Below are positions 22,191 through 33,982 of a stretch of DNA of 64,000 bases, one piece after another. A model generated the notes under the pieces. It saw only the letters and a program-made list of their open reading frames with translations, did no database searches and was not told where the DNA came from. Both the position numbers and the translations under genes were made by a program. The stretch is from Thioalkalivibrio sp. ALE14 (lineage in GTDB: Bacteria > Pseudomonadota > Gammaproteobacteria > Ectothiorhodospirales > Ectothiorhodospiraceae), in NCBI RefSeq assembly GCF_000376845.1, contig NZ_AQXY01000028.1, positions 62,001 to 126,000 of the forward strand, written 5' to 3'. Positions within the stretch are counted from its first letter, which is position 1. Every line of letters starts with the position of its first letter.

Positions 22191-23165
22191 TCAATCCAGT
22201 AACCCGCGGATGGCCGCGATGCCCTGCGCACCGGCCGCACGTGCCGTCGCCAGGTGGCCCGGGGTCATGCCCCCCAGCGCGTAGACGGGGATGCCAGCGC
22301 CCCGCACCCAAGCGCCGAACCGATCCCAGCCCAGCGCCTCGGCCCCGGGATGCGTCGCAGTCGGACACACCGGTCCCAGGACCGCGAAATCCAGCCCCAG
22401 CGCCGCGGCCCGCTCCAGTCCCTTGCGGTCATGCACCGAGGCGGCCACCCAGCCGCCACAAGCCGGCCGCGCATCCAGCTCGCGCCAGCGCCGCTCCGGC
22501 AGATGCAGCCCCACGTCCGGAAACCCCCTCAGCCACTTTGGCGGCGCATTCGCCAGGACCGGGGCCCCCAGGTCCCCGGCCGGCTTCGCGATTGCGGCCA
22601 GAAAGTCGCGATAGCCGGACTCGTCCAGTTCGGGTGCCCGCACCTGGACGAGTCCGGCTCGCCCCGCCCGCAGGGCCCGGACCACGCGCTCGGCCACATG
22701 TTCGCCCTGCGCCGCATCCGCCGGCGACGGGGTGACAAGATAACGTTCGGGGAGTTGCAGGGCGGTGAGCATGGCGCGATTGGCTGCGGGGAACGCCGCC
22801 GCGTCCAGTTCGCCCGGTGCGCGCCACTCCATGGGCTGGCCCTCGCGTGCCCGAGGCACGCCCGACCAGACGGTCACCCGGAACACGTGCAGCCGCACGG
22901 TACGCTCCGGGTAGGCATGCTCAATCGTCAGGCATTGCACGGCCGTGACGACCGCAAGCCCCAGCTCCTCCTCCAGCTCCCGCGCCAGCGCGGCCGCTGG
23001 CGGCTCGCCGGGGGCCACCTTGCCACCGGGAAACTCCCACAGCCCGGAGAGGTGACGCTCGCCCTCCCGGCGGGTCACCAGCACGCGGCCATCGGGGTCG
23101 AAGATCAGGCCGATCGCCACCTCGACCGGGGCAGAAGGTGCCGGCTCAGGACCGGTATTCGGCAT
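22191..23165 (-). CDS. Nudix hydrolase (MutT-type) fused to a thiamine-phosphate-synthase-like domain
   Basis: The protein has 324 residues in two domains. Residues about 14-135 are a MutT-type Nudix fold with an intact Nudix box (GKVAPGE...RELEEELGL), expected to clean up oxidised nucleotides such as 8-oxo-dGTP. Residues about 142-324 resemble ThiE: YLVTPSP, VAASVHD, FAVLGPVCPTATHPGAEALG and PVYALGGMTPGHL...GAQGIAAIRG. This fusion occurs in Pseudomonas and relatives; whether the ThiE part is active is unclear. The start overlaps the argJ 3' end by 20 bases. Confidence 0.9.
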   Translation of the reverse strand: MPNTGPEPAPSAPVEVAIGLIFDPDGRVLVTRREGERHLSGLWEFPGGKVAPGEPPAAALARELEEELGLAVVTAVQCLTIEHAYPERTVRLHVFRVTVWSGVPRAREGQPMEWRAPGELDAAAFPAANRAMLTALQLPERYLVTPSPADAAQGEHVAERVVRALRAGRAGLVQVRAPELDESGYRDFLAAIAKPAGDLGAPVLANAPPKWLRGFPDVGLHLPERRWRELDARPACGGWVAASVHDRKGLERAAALGLDFAVLGPVCPTATHPGAEALGWDRFGAWVRGAGIPVYALGGMTPGHLATARAAGAQGIAAIRGLLD

Positions 23166-24357
23166 TGATGCGCACGTACTCGTGGGAGAAGTCGCAGGTG
23201 TACTTGCGGGCCCGGGACTCGCCGCGGCCGAGATCGATCCGGATCAGGATCTCGTCGGCGCCGAAGGCGCGCTGGCCATCCGCCTCGGCGTAGTCCGGCG
23301 CGCGCCCACCATCGCGGACGATCTCGACGTCGTTCACACGGATCGCGACGCGCTCGATCACCAGATCCGGCACCCCGGCGCGCCCCACAGCCGCGAGGAT
23401 CCGGCCCCAGTTGGGATCGGAGGCAAACAGGGCGGTCTTGACCAGGGGCGACAGCGCCACGGTCTCGGCGATCTGCGCCGCCTCCTCGCGGGTCCGGGCA
23501 CTGGCCACTTCGACGGTCACGAACTTGGTTGCGCCTTCACCGTCGCGGACGATGGCCTGAGCGAGTTCCAGACAGACCGCGTCCAGTGCCGCGGCAAACG
23601 CCTCGCGATCGGCGGTAGTGGCCAGACCGGCCCCACTGGCGCCACTGGCCATCACCACGACGGCATCGTTGGTGGAGGTATCACCATCCACCGTGATCGC
23701 ATTGAAGCTGTCGCGATTGGACTGGCGCAGCAGGCCTTCCAGCTCCGGTGCCGCAATGGCGAGGTCGGTCCCGATGAAGGCCAGCATGGTGGCCATGTCG
23801 GGATGGATCATGCCGGAGCCCTTGGCGATCCCGGTCAGCGTCACCTCGCCCTGCGAGAGGGTCACGCGGCGGCTGACACCCTTGAGCACGGTATCGGTCG
23901 TCATGATCGCGCGCCCGGCCTGCATCCAGGTGTTGGGGGCCAGACCGGAATGCAGCGCCGGCAAGGCGGCGACGATGCGCTCCACCGCGAGGGGCTCGCC
24001 GATGACGCCGGTGGAAAACGGCAGGACGGTCTCTGCCGGACCGCCCGTGACCGCGGCCACCGCATCGCAGCAGGCCCGCGCCGCGGCGAGACCCGGTTCG
24101 CCGGTCCCGGCGTTGGCATTGCCGGCGTTGATCAGCAGCCAGCGCGCGGTGCCCCGGGCCTGGTGCTCGGCAGCCACCACCACGGGTGCGGCACGGAAGG
24201 CATTGGTGGTGTAGAGCGCCGCGATGGTCGCCTCCGGACCGGCGTCGATCAGGACCAGGTCGTCACGCCCGGCGTAACGGATCCCCGCCGCGGTCGCGGC
24301 CAGGCGGATCCCCGGGACCGGTTGCAGCACCTCCGGAGCGGTCAGTCCTACGGCCAT
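23146..24357 (-). CDS. argJ: ArgJ, ornithine acetyltransferase / N-acetylglutamate synthase
   Basis: ArgJ moves the acetyl group from N-acetylornithine to glutamate in arginine synthesis. It has 403 residues. The precursor self-cleaves in the motif KGSGMIHPDMATMLAFIGTD, between Ala and Thr; the new N-terminal Thr is the nucleophile. Also present are NTWMQAGRAIMTTDTVLKG and SDPNWGRILAAVGRAG. It lies between secA and the Nudix gene, as in Pseudomonas. Confidence 0.96.
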   Translation of the reverse strand: MAVGLTAPEVLQPVPGIRLAATAAGIRYAGRDDLVLIDAGPEATIAALYTTNAFRAAPVVVAAEHQARGTARWLLINAGNANAGTGEPGLAAARACCDAVAAVTGGPAETVLPFSTGVIGEPLAVERIVAALPALHSGLAPNTWMQAGRAIMTTDTVLKGVSRRVTLSQGEVTLTGIAKGSGMIHPDMATMLAFIGTDLAIAAPELEGLLRQSNRDSFNAITVDGDTSTNDAVVVMASGASGAGLATTADREAFAAALDAVCLELAQAIVRDGEGATKFVTVEVASARTREEAAQIAETVALSPLVKTALFASDPNWGRILAAVGRAGVPDLVIERVAIRVNDVEIVRDGGRAPDYAEADGQRAFGADEILIRIDLGRGESRARKYTCDFSHEYVRINAEYRS

Positions 24358-24372
24358 GCGGTCCGGACCTCC

Positions 24373-27171
<2,799 letters not shown>

Positions 27172-27290
27172 GGGGATCCGAAAGGGTTGGCTGAAACCCG
27201 CCTAGGATAAACGATCCGCCGGGGAAACGCTGTGCCGGGGACGCGGCGAACCCGAATATTCGCCCAGGCGCGGGGTAGCGCTCCGGGTGG

Positions 27291-28181
27291 TCAGTCGCGA
27301 TCGGGGAGGAACTGGTAGGGGTTCAGGGCCCGCCCGGCATCCACGACCTCGTAATGCAGGTGGGTATCGGTTGCACGGCCCGTGCGCCCCATCTTCGCGA
27401 TCACCTCGCCAGCCTCCACACGCTGGCCGGGCTCGACCAGGATCTCGGCGTTGTGGGCGTAGCGGGTATTCAGACCGCCGCCATGGGCGATCTCGACCAG
27501 GTTACCGAAGCTGCCGCGACGCCCCGCGAACACCACCAGGCCCCCGCCCGCCGCGCGGATCTCCGAACCGGGCCGCCCCGCAAAGTCCATACCGGAGTGG
27601 AACCGGCGGTTGCCGGTGAACGGGTCCTCGCGATAGCCGAACGCGGAGCTGATCCAGGAATCCTCCTCCACCGGACGCTGGCGGGGCAGCAGCGCTTCGC
27701 GCGCTGCATCCAGCCGCAGCTCGGTATCAACCGTCTCCACCGCGGCGCTGTGACGCCGCAGCAGATGCTCCAGCGCCAGCAGGCGGTCATGCATTTCCAG
27801 CGGCGAATCCGGGTCCTCCAGCAGCGGCCCGCCCTGGCCGCCGGATGCCGGCGCCAGATCGGCCACATCCAGCCCGAGGGAATCCCCCACCGAACGGATG
27901 CGCCGGTCGACGCGCGACAGCTGGCGTTCCAGCGTGACGACCCGCTCCACCAGGTGGTTGAGGCCCTCCCGGGCCGCCTCGCGTTCGGCGGTCTCCACGG
28001 CCACCGGGTCGAGCGTGCTGGTCACCGGGATCCGAACCACCTCGCGCTGGCTCTGGCCCGCGAAGTAGGCGGCCACGACCGCGACCGCCATCAGCAGCAC
28101 CAGGACTGCCCCCGCCAGGGCCATGCCCCACAAGGGCAGACGTGCACAAAGGCCGTCCGGACGTAGTACGATCAACTGCAT
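27291..28181 (-). CDS. Membrane-anchored M23 family metallopeptidase
   Basis: From ATG 28181 this has 296 residues. Near residues 15-40 there is one transmembrane segment, then a coiled-coil region (heptads around 60-110), then a C-terminal LytM/M23 domain with zinc ligands HSGMD and HLHYE and the surrounding GSFGNLVEIAHGGGLNTRYA. It probably acts on peptidoglycan in the periplasm, either as an endopeptidase or as an amidase activator; both HSGMD and HLHYE look intact, favouring an active enzyme. The start was chosen for its GAGAGG site 6 bases upstream; the longer open frame upstream has no family match. It sits between secA and a divergent DciA-like gene. Confidence 0.88.
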   Translation of the reverse strand: MQLIVLRPDGLCARLPLWGMALAGAVLVLLMAVAVVAAYFAGQSQREVVRIPVTSTLDPVAVETAEREAAREGLNHLVERVVTLERQLSRVDRRIRSVGDSLGLDVADLAPASGGQGGPLLEDPDSPLEMHDRLLALEHLLRRHSAAVETVDTELRLDAAREALLPRQRPVEEDSWISSAFGYREDPFTGNRRFHSGMDFAGRPGSEIRAAGGGLVVFAGRRGSFGNLVEIAHGGGLNTRYAHNAEILVEPGQRVEAGEVIAKMGRTGRATDTHLHYEVVDAGRALNPYQFLPDRD

Positions 28182-28226
28182 GCGAAACCTCTCGTTCTGC
28201 CCGCCCCGCGTCACCAGGATCCCGGG

Positions 28227-28664
28227 ATGACACCGCAGCGGATTACCCGCTTCATCGCCCGCGACTGGTCCGCGCACTCCAGTCGGGACCGCGGCGTGGA
28301 GCGCGCCCTCGACGGGCTCGCCGGCACCGCACTGCAGGCCGGACGACTGGCGTTTACCCTGCGCGAGGACACCCTGGTCGCGATCTGCGCGGACCGCGGG
28401 CTGGCCACGGAGCTGCGGTTCCAGCAACGCGAACTGCTCAAGACCCTGCGGGCCGCGGGCTTCGAGGGCATCGAGCAGATGCGGATTCGACTGACCCAGA
28501 CACCCCGCCCACCCGAACCGACCGCCCAGCTGGAACGCCGCGAGATCCCCGATTCGGCCCGCCGGATCCTCACCGATACCGCGAACCGCATCCAGGACCC
28601 CGGGCTGGCCCGCGCCCTGGAGCGTCTCGCCCGCGCGGCGGCGGAGTCACCGGAACAGGATTGA
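28227..28664 (+). CDS. DUF721 / DciA-like protein
   Basis: The protein has 145 residues with the DUF721 core: an alpha-beta part with GRLAFTLREDTLVAIC, LATELRFQQRELLKTLRAAG and IRLTQTPRPPEP. The family includes DciA, the replicative-helicase loader of bacteria that lack DnaC, so a role in replication start is plausible. The polar C-terminal part (about 95-145) is helical and variable. It is the only + strand gene inside this minus-strand region, transcribed away from the M23 gene. Confidence 0.75.
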   Translation: MTPQRITRFIARDWSAHSSRDRGVERALDGLAGTALQAGRLAFTLREDTLVAICADRGLATELRFQQRELLKTLRAAGFEGIEQMRIRLTQTPRPPEPTAQLERREIPDSARRILTDTANRIQDPGLARALERLARAAAESPEQD

Positions 28665-28694
28665 GCCCGCCCCGGAGGACAACCGCGCCGGGGC

Positions 28695-29615
28695 TCAGCC
28701 CGCCGGAGTCGGCGCCAGCTGACCGAAGGAGATCGGCAGGCGCTCGTTCGGGTCCTCGAAAGTGACCTTCTCCCAGGCCGTCTCGTCGGCCGCGAGCTGC
28801 CGGATCAACTGATTGTTGAGCGCATGCCCGGACTTGTGACCGGTGAATGCGCCGATCAGGCTGTGGCCCAGCAGGTACAGGTCCCCGACCACGTCGAGGA
28901 TCTTGTGCTTGACCAGCTCGTTGTCGTAGCGCAGCCCATTCTCGTTGAGAATCTTGTAATCATCGAGCACGACCGCGTTGTCGAGGCTGCCGCCCAGCGC
29001 CAGCTGGTTTGCCCGCAGGGCCTCGATGTCACGCATGAACCCGAAGGTACGGGCACGCGAGACCTCCTTGACGAAGGAGGTGGACGAGAAGTCCAGCTCG
29101 GCACGCTGACTTCCGTCGGTAAACATGGGGTGTTCGAAGTCGATACAGAAACCGACCTTGAACCCCTCGTAGGGATCGAAGCGCACCCATTTGTCGTCCT
29201 CGCGGACTTCCACGCTGCGCTTGATCCGAATGAATTCCTTGGGCGCGTCCTGTTCCTTAAGCCCGGCGGACTGCAACAGAAACACGAAGGGACCGGCACT
29301 GCCGTCCATGATGGGCACCTCGGCGGCACTCACATCGACGTGCAGATTGTCGATACCCAGCCCGGCTATGGCCGAGAGCAGATGCTCCACGGTCGATACC
29401 CGAACATCGCCGTTGACCAGCGTGGTGGAGAGCCGCGTGTCGCCGACATTGTCGGCACAGGCGCGAATCTCGACGGACGGATCAAGGTCGCAGCGATGGA
29501 ACACAATCCCGGTGTTCACCGGGGCCGGCCGCAGGGTCAGCACTACCTTCTCTCCGGTATGCAGTCCTACCCCGGTCGCCCGAATGCTGTTCTTGAGCGT
29601 TCTTTGCCTGATCAA
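28695..29615 (-). CDS. lpxC: LpxC, UDP-3-O-acyl-N-acetylglucosamine deacetylase
   Basis: LpxC is the zinc enzyme of the committed step of lipid A synthesis. Zinc ligands are in [18 protein letters not shown] (His) and in [20 protein letters not shown] (His and Asp), with SGHALNN at the catalytic His. The family start I-K-Q-R-T-L-K-N aligns with a TTG codon at 29615, giving 306 residues (E. coli 305). A GAGAGG site lies about 10 bases upstream. An upstream in-frame ATG at 29648 adds 11 unrelated residues and lacks a ribosome binding site. Confidence 0.95.
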   Translation of the reverse strand: MIRQRTLKNSIRATGVGLHTGEKVVLTLRPAPVNTGIVFHRCDLDPSVEIRACADNVGDTRLSTTLVNGDVRVSTVEHLLSAIAGLGIDNLHVDVSAAEVPIMDGSAGPFVFLLQSAGLKEQDAPKEFIRIKRSVEVREDDKWVRFDPYEGFKVGFCIDFEHPMFTDGSQRAELDFSSTSFVKEVSRARTFGFMRDIEALRANQLALGGSLDNAVVLDDYKILNENGLRYDNELVKHKILDVVGDLYLLGHSLIGAFTGHKSGHALNNQLIRQLAADETAWEKVTFEDPNERLPISFGQLAPTPAG

Positions 29616-29650
29616 CGAATTGAGCCTCTCTCTTCCAGGAGAGCGCATAA

Positions 29651-29678
29651 GAGGAACCCGGGCCCTCCCGGGCTCCTC
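29651..29678 (-). terminator. Hairpin between ftsZ and lpxC
   Basis: Inverted repeat 29651-29662 with 29667-29678: 11 of 12 pairs, 4-base loop, CCCGGG core. The minus strand continues CTCTTATG, only a weak T-rich stretch, so it may attenuate ftsZ read-through into lpxC rather than stop it fully. It is also only about 36 bases upstream of the lpxC TTG start. Confidence 0.45.
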
Positions 29679-29739
29679 ATGCACACAACGATTGCCGCAT
29701 TATTGCAGGATTCCGCTCGTCCTGCACATGGGGCGGTTG

Positions 29740-30897
29740 TCAATCCGCCTGTTTGCGCAGGAAGGCCGGAATATCCAGCACATCAATGCCTTGCTGCTGG
29801 TTATAGTCGACCGCCAGATTGTCGCCGCCGCGGCGCTTGACGGTCGGCTGATCGAGGTCGACTTCGACGTCGGAACCGACGGCCTTCTTCGGCTGGGCAT
29901 CGACCACCCGAACCTGCGGACGCTCCGACTGCGAGGCCGGCGCACCCAGGCCGGTGGCGACCAGGGTCACCCGCAGCTCGTCGGTCATCTCCGGATCGAT
30001 CACCGTACCGACCACCACGTTGGCGTCTTCCGAGGCCAGTGCCTTCACGGCCTCGCCGACTTCCTCGAACTCGCCGATCCCGACGTCCATGCCGCCGGTA
30101 ACGTTCACCAGGATGCCGCGCGCACCGGAGATATCGATATCCTCCAGCAGCGGGCTGGCAATCGCGGCCTCGGCCGCCTCGCGGGCACGATCCTCGCCGG
30201 AGCCGGAGCCGGTCCCCATCATCGCCATGCCCATCTCGCGCATCACGTTGCGCACGTCGGCGAAGTCAACGTTGATCAGGCCCGGACGGGTGATGAGCTC
30301 GGCAATCCCCTGCACGGCGCCGAACAGCACATCGTTGGCCGCCTTGAAGGCATCCAGCAACGTGGTGTTCTTGCCCAGCACCGTCAGCAGCTTCTCGTTG
30401 GGGATGGTGATCAGCGAGTCGACCTGTTCGGTCAACGCCTTGATCCCGGACATCGCGACCTGCATGCGGCGCTTGCCCTCGAACGGGAACGGCTTGGTGA
30501 CCACCGCGACCGTCAGGATGTTCATCTCCTTGGCGATCTGCGCCACCACTGGCGCGGCGCCGGTACCCGTGCCACCACCCATGCCGGCGGTGATGAAGAC
30601 CATGTCGGCCCCCTGCAGCAGGTCCTGGATGCGTTCGCGGTCCTCCAGCGCCGCCTCGCGGCCCACCGACGGATCGGCCCCGGCTCCCAGGCCCTTGGTG
30701 ATGTCGCCGCCCAGCTGCAGCAGCGTCTTGGAATCCAGGCTCTTCAGGGCCTGGGCATCGGTATTGGCGCAGATGAAGTCCACGCCCTCCAGTTGCGAGT
30801 TGACCATGTGCTGCACGGCGTTGCCGCCGCCGCCCCCGACGCCGACGACCTTGATCGTCGCGTTCTGGCTATAGGTATCCATCAGTTCGAACGTCAT
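29740..30897 (-). CDS. ftsZ: FtsZ, tubulin-like cell division GTPase
   Basis: FtsZ polymerises into the Z ring. From ATG 30897 it has 385 residues. Motifs are [14 protein letters not shown], the tubulin signature [15 protein letters not shown], and the T7 loop [11 protein letters not shown]. The C-terminal conserved peptide [12 protein letters not shown] binds FtsA and ZipA and is preceded by a disordered linker (about 318-370). A GAGAGGA site precedes the ATG. The open frame continues 18 codons upstream without family support. Confidence 0.98.
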   Translation of the reverse strand: MTFELMDTYSQNATIKVVGVGGGGGNAVQHMVNSQLEGVDFICANTDAQALKSLDSKTLLQLGGDITKGLGAGADPSVGREAALEDRERIQDLLQGADMVFITAGMGGGTGTGAAPVVAQIAKEMNILTVAVVTKPFPFEGKRRMQVAMSGIKALTEQVDSLITIPNEKLLTVLGKNTTLLDAFKAANDVLFGAVQGIAELITRPGLINVDFADVRNVMREMGMAMMGTGSGSGEDRAREAAEAAIASPLLEDIDISGARGILVNVTGGMDVGIGEFEEVGEAVKALASEDANVVVGTVIDPEMTDELRVTLVATGLGAPASQSERPQVRVVDAQPKKAVGSDVEVDLDQPTVKRRGGDNLAVDYNQQQGIDVLDIPAFLRKQAD

Positions 30898-30951
30898 GAG
30901 TGCGTCCTCTCGTTGCGTGTGTAGTACAAGACTTCTGTTTGCCTGCGTCAT

Positions 30952-30971
30952 GGCCGGAGAGCGGTCCGGCC
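30952..30971 (-). other. Intergenic hairpin between ftsA and ftsZ
   Basis: A perfect 7-bp inverted repeat (GGCCGGA, 30952-30958, with TCCGGCC, 30965-30971) with a 6-base loop lies in the 99-bp gap between ftsA and ftsZ. No T run follows. It could separate the two messages or influence processing; function is unknown. Confidence 0.4.
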
Positions 30972-30996
30972 TCCTAAACTTCCGGGGTCCCGATCA

Positions 30997-32232
30997 TCAG
31001 AACTGCCCGGAAAACCAGCGCTTCATGCGCGCCCATACACCCTGAAACCCGCTGCTCACGGGCCGGGCCTCCTGCTCCGCACGCGACTCGCGGGCGTAGA
31101 GCAACAGCCCCACCCCCGTCGCGTGGATCGGATTCTTCACAACATCCAGGAGCCCGGTGACGCGTTGCGGCACCCCCAGGCGTACGGGCATGTGAAAGAC
31201 CTCTTCGGCGAGGTCCACCACACCTTCCATTCGGGACGAGCCGCCGGTGAGCACGACCCCGGCGGCGATCATTTCCTCGGTGCCGCTGCGGCGCAGTTCC
31301 GCCTGCACCAGCTGCAGCAGTTCCTCGTAGCGCGGCTCGACCACGGAGGCGAGCGTCTGGCGCGACAACCTGCGCGCGGCACGATCACCAACGCCGGGCA
31401 CCTCGATGCTCTCGCCCGGGTCGGCCAGGGAGCGCAGCGCGCAGGCGTACTTGATCTTGAGTTCGTCGGCGTACTGGGTCGGGGTGCGTAGCGCCACCGC
31501 GATGTCGTTGGTGACCTGATCGCCGGCGATCGGGATGACCGCGGTGTGCATGATCGCGCCATGGGCGAACACCGCGATGTCGGTGGTGCCACCGCCGACA
31601 TCCACCAGGCACACGCCCAGGTCCTTCTCGTCTTCGCTCAACACGGAATAGCTGGAGGCGAGCTGCTCGAGGATGATGTCGTCGACCCGCAGCCCGCAGC
31701 GTTCCACGCACTTGACGATGTTCTGCGCGGCCGAGACCGCGCCGGTGACCAGGTGCACCTTGGCCTCGAGCCGCACCCCGGACATCCCGATCGGCTCGCG
31801 GATGCCCTCCTGCTCGTCGATGATGTATTCCTGCGGCAGCACATGAAGGATGCGCTGATCGGCCGGGATGGCGATGGCGCGCGCGGCGTCGATCACGCGG
31901 TCAACGTCGCCGGCGACCACCTCGCCGTCCTTGATCGCGACCACGCCGGTGGAGTTGTAGCTCTTGATGTGCGAGCCAGCGATCCCGGTGTAGACCGAGT
32001 GGATCTCGCAGCCGGCCATCAGCTCGGCCTCCTCCACCGCGCGCTGGATCGACTGGACGGTGGACTCGATGTTCACCACCACGCCCTTCTTCAGCCCGCG
32101 CGAGGGCGAGGAGCCGATGCCGATAATCTCGATCTCGCCTTCCTCGGTCAGCTCCCCGACCACCGCCTCGATCTTCGAGGTCCCGACGTCCAGGCCGACG
32201 ATCAGACCGGGTTCCGACTTCTTTGCCATCAT
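30997..32232 (-). CDS. ftsA: FtsA, actin-like membrane tether of the divisome
   Basis: FtsA anchors FtsZ filaments to the membrane. From ATG 32232 it has 411 residues. The actin-like fold shows GLIVGLDVGTSKIEAVVGEL (phosphate 1), LGVCLVDVGGGTTDIAVF (phosphate 2) and GVVLTGGSSRMEGVVDLAEE (adenosine). A C-terminal amphipathic helix, VWARMKRWFSGQF, provides the membrane anchor. An AGGA site precedes the ATG-ATG pair; the open frame upstream of it lies in the ftsQ end. Confidence 0.97.
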   Translation of the reverse strand: MMAKKSEPGLIVGLDVGTSKIEAVVGELTEEGEIEIIGIGSSPSRGLKKGVVVNIESTVQSIQRAVEEAELMAGCEIHSVYTGIAGSHIKSYNSTGVVAIKDGEVVAGDVDRVIDAARAIAIPADQRILHVLPQEYIIDEQEGIREPIGMSGVRLEAKVHLVTGAVSAAQNIVKCVERCGLRVDDIILEQLASSYSVLSEDEKDLGVCLVDVGGGTTDIAVFAHGAIMHTAVIPIAGDQVTNDIAVALRTPTQYADELKIKYACALRSLADPGESIEVPGVGDRAARRLSRQTLASVVEPRYEELLQLVQAELRRSGTEEMIAAGVVLTGGSSRMEGVVDLAEEVFHMPVRLGVPQRVTGLLDVVKNPIHATGVGLLLYARESRAEQEARPVSSGFQGVWARMKRWFSGQF

Positions 32233-32255
32233 CTTTCTGCGTCCTGTCGTTCGTG

Positions 32256-33047
32256 TCATCGGGCGTTCCCCGCACCGTCATCCGCTGCTTCCGCCCAGGC
32301 CACCGCAAGCCCGTGCGGATAACGCAGGTCGATCCGCTCCACCGGCGCGTCGCGGTAGTCGCGAATCGCCGGCACCGCGCGGACCAACTGGCCCAGCCGG
32401 GCCAGGTTCGCGTCACGCCCCATCAGCACGCGCACGCCGTCGGCGAGATGGATGGTCCAGTCGTGGCGCTCGCCCTCCTGCAACCCGGCCACCTCCAGCC
32501 CGGCATCGGCCAGCCGCGCGGAAACCTCGAGGTAGCGATGCATCAGCACCACCTGACGCCCGTCGGGTCCGGCGAGGGCTGGCAGGCCTTTCCACTCCTC
32601 CAGCGCCACCGGCCCGAACAGCCGGCCGTGGCGGTCGACCAGGTGATCGTCGCCCCACTGCGCGACCGGCACCGGCTCGCGGATCTCTACCACCAGCGTG
32701 TCCGGCCACTGGCGCCGCAGGCGGACGGCGTCGACCCAGGGTTGCGCCTCCAGCGCCGTGCGCAGACGGTCCAGCTCGACCCCGACAAAGCCCGGGGCAT
32801 GGGCCTGCGCGACCTCGCGCACGGCCGCCACGTCCGCATGCTGCGGGTTGCCGGTGATCTCGATGTGCTCGATCGGCAGCCACGCATCCGGGTCGAACTG
32901 CAGCCAGGCCAGCGAGCCCAGCACCAGCACCCCGGCCAGGCCCATGCCCGCCATCAGGCGCAGCCCCGGCCCGGCCAGTCGGCGCAGGGGCGACGGCCCC
33001 TGCGGCTGCGGGCGCCGCGCGGGCCGCGTTGTACGGCGTGCGTTCAA
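32256..33047 (-). CDS. ftsQ: FtsQ, divisome scaffold protein
   Basis: FtsQ links early and late divisome proteins through FtsB and FtsL. It has 263 residues from a TTG start at 33047 that overlaps the ddl stop codon (TTGA). A short basic cytoplasmic part is followed by one transmembrane segment (about 33-50, AGMGLAGVLVLGSLAWL), then the POTRA domain (WLPIEHIEITGNPQHAD) and the beta domain with LPALAGPDGRQ. The longer open frame upstream is antisense-style noise inside ddl. Confidence 0.93.
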   Translation of the reverse strand: MNARRTTRPARRPQPQGPSPLRRLAGPGLRLMAGMGLAGVLVLGSLAWLQFDPDAWLPIEHIEITGNPQHADVAAVREVAQAHAPGFVGVELDRLRTALEAQPWVDAVRLRRQWPDTLVVEIREPVPVAQWGDDHLVDRHGRLFGPVALEEWKGLPALAGPDGRQVVLMHRYLEVSARLADAGLEVAGLQEGERHDWTIHLADGVRVLMGRDANLARLGQLVRAVPAIRDYRDAPVERIDLRYPHGLAVAWAEAADDGAGNAR

Positions 33048-33982
33048 CGCAGCCCCCCACACTCGAAGCTGGAATCGAGGATGCGCAGGCACAATTCGTC
33101 GAAGTCGATCCCGGCCTGCGCCGCCGCCTTGGGGACCAGGGAGTGATCGGTCATGCCCGGGATGGTGTTCACCTCGATCAGGAAGTTCTCGCCGTGCTCG
33201 TCCTGCAGGATGTCGACCCGGCCCCAGCCGCAGCCCTCCAGCGTCGCGAAGGCCGCGATCGCCAGTGACTGAAGTTCCATCAGCGCGCTGGAATCCAGCG
33301 GCGGCGGGCAGATGTAGCCGGTGTCGTCGGCCTCGTACTTTGCGTGGTAGTCGTAGAAGCCACCGGGGGTGCGGATCTCGACCACCGGCAGCGGCTCGTT
33401 GCCCAGAATCGCTACGGTGTACTCGCGCCCGCTGATCCACTGCTCCGCGAAGACCTGCCCCGGCTGCAACCGTGCGGCCTCGAACGCCGCCGGCAGGTCG
33501 GCTACGCGATCCACGCGGGTGATCCCCAGGCTGGAACCCCCGCGCGCCGGCTTTACGATCAGCGGCAGGCCCAGGGCCTCGGCCACCGCCTCGGGGTCAA
33601 ATCCCGGGGTCAGCAGGCGATAGGGGGCGCTCGGCAGATTGCTGCCCGCCCACAGCCGCTTGCAGGCCAGCTTGTCCATGCCCAGGGCCGAACCCAGCAC
33701 CCCGGTGCCGGTGTAGGGCATGCCCGCCATGTCCAGGCAGCCCTGAAGGGTGCCGTCCTCGCCGCACTCGCCATGGAGCACGATGAAGACGCGGTCAAAG
33801 CCCTCCAGGGCCAGGCATCGGGCATTCTCGCGAGTCAGGTCCAGCGGATGGGCATCCACCCCCTGGCGCTGCAAGGCCGCCAGCACGGCCTGGCCACTGT
33901 GCAGCGAGACCTCGCGCTCGCCAGACCACCCGCCCATCAGGACCGCGACCCGGCCATAGTCTTGTGCGCTTCGCTTGCTCAT
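33044..33982 (-). CDS. ddl: D-alanine--D-alanine ligase
   Basis: Ddl makes the D-Ala-D-Ala dipeptide for lipid II using ATP. From ATG 33982 it has 312 residues. Motifs are VAVLMGGWSGEREVSLHSG, VFIVLHGECGEDGTLQG, the ATP-grasp KPARGGSSLGITRV, WGRVDILQDEHG and EVNTIPGMTDHSLVPKAA. The start has a GAGGGAA site and overlaps the murB stop by four bases. It is of the DdlB type by position. Confidence 0.97.
   Translation of the reverse strand: MSKRSAQDYGRVAVLMGGWSGEREVSLHSGQAVLAALQRQGVDAHPLDLTRENARCLALEGFDRVFIVLHGECGEDGTLQGCLDMAGMPYTGTGVLGSALGMDKLACKRLWAGSNLPSAPYRLLTPGFDPEAVAEALGLPLIVKPARGGSSLGITRVDRVADLPAAFEAARLQPGQVFAEQWISGREYTVAILGNEPLPVVEIRTPGGFYDYHAKYEADDTGYICPPPLDSSALMELQSLAIAAFATLEGCGWGRVDILQDEHGENFLIEVNTIPGMTDHSLVPKAAAQAGIDFDELCLRILDSSFECGGLR

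Noticed and set aside
27172-27290. A secM-like arrest gene upstream of secA
   Set aside because: The 119-bp gap has no open frame with an arrest-like motif; an M23 peptidase gene lies upstream instead.
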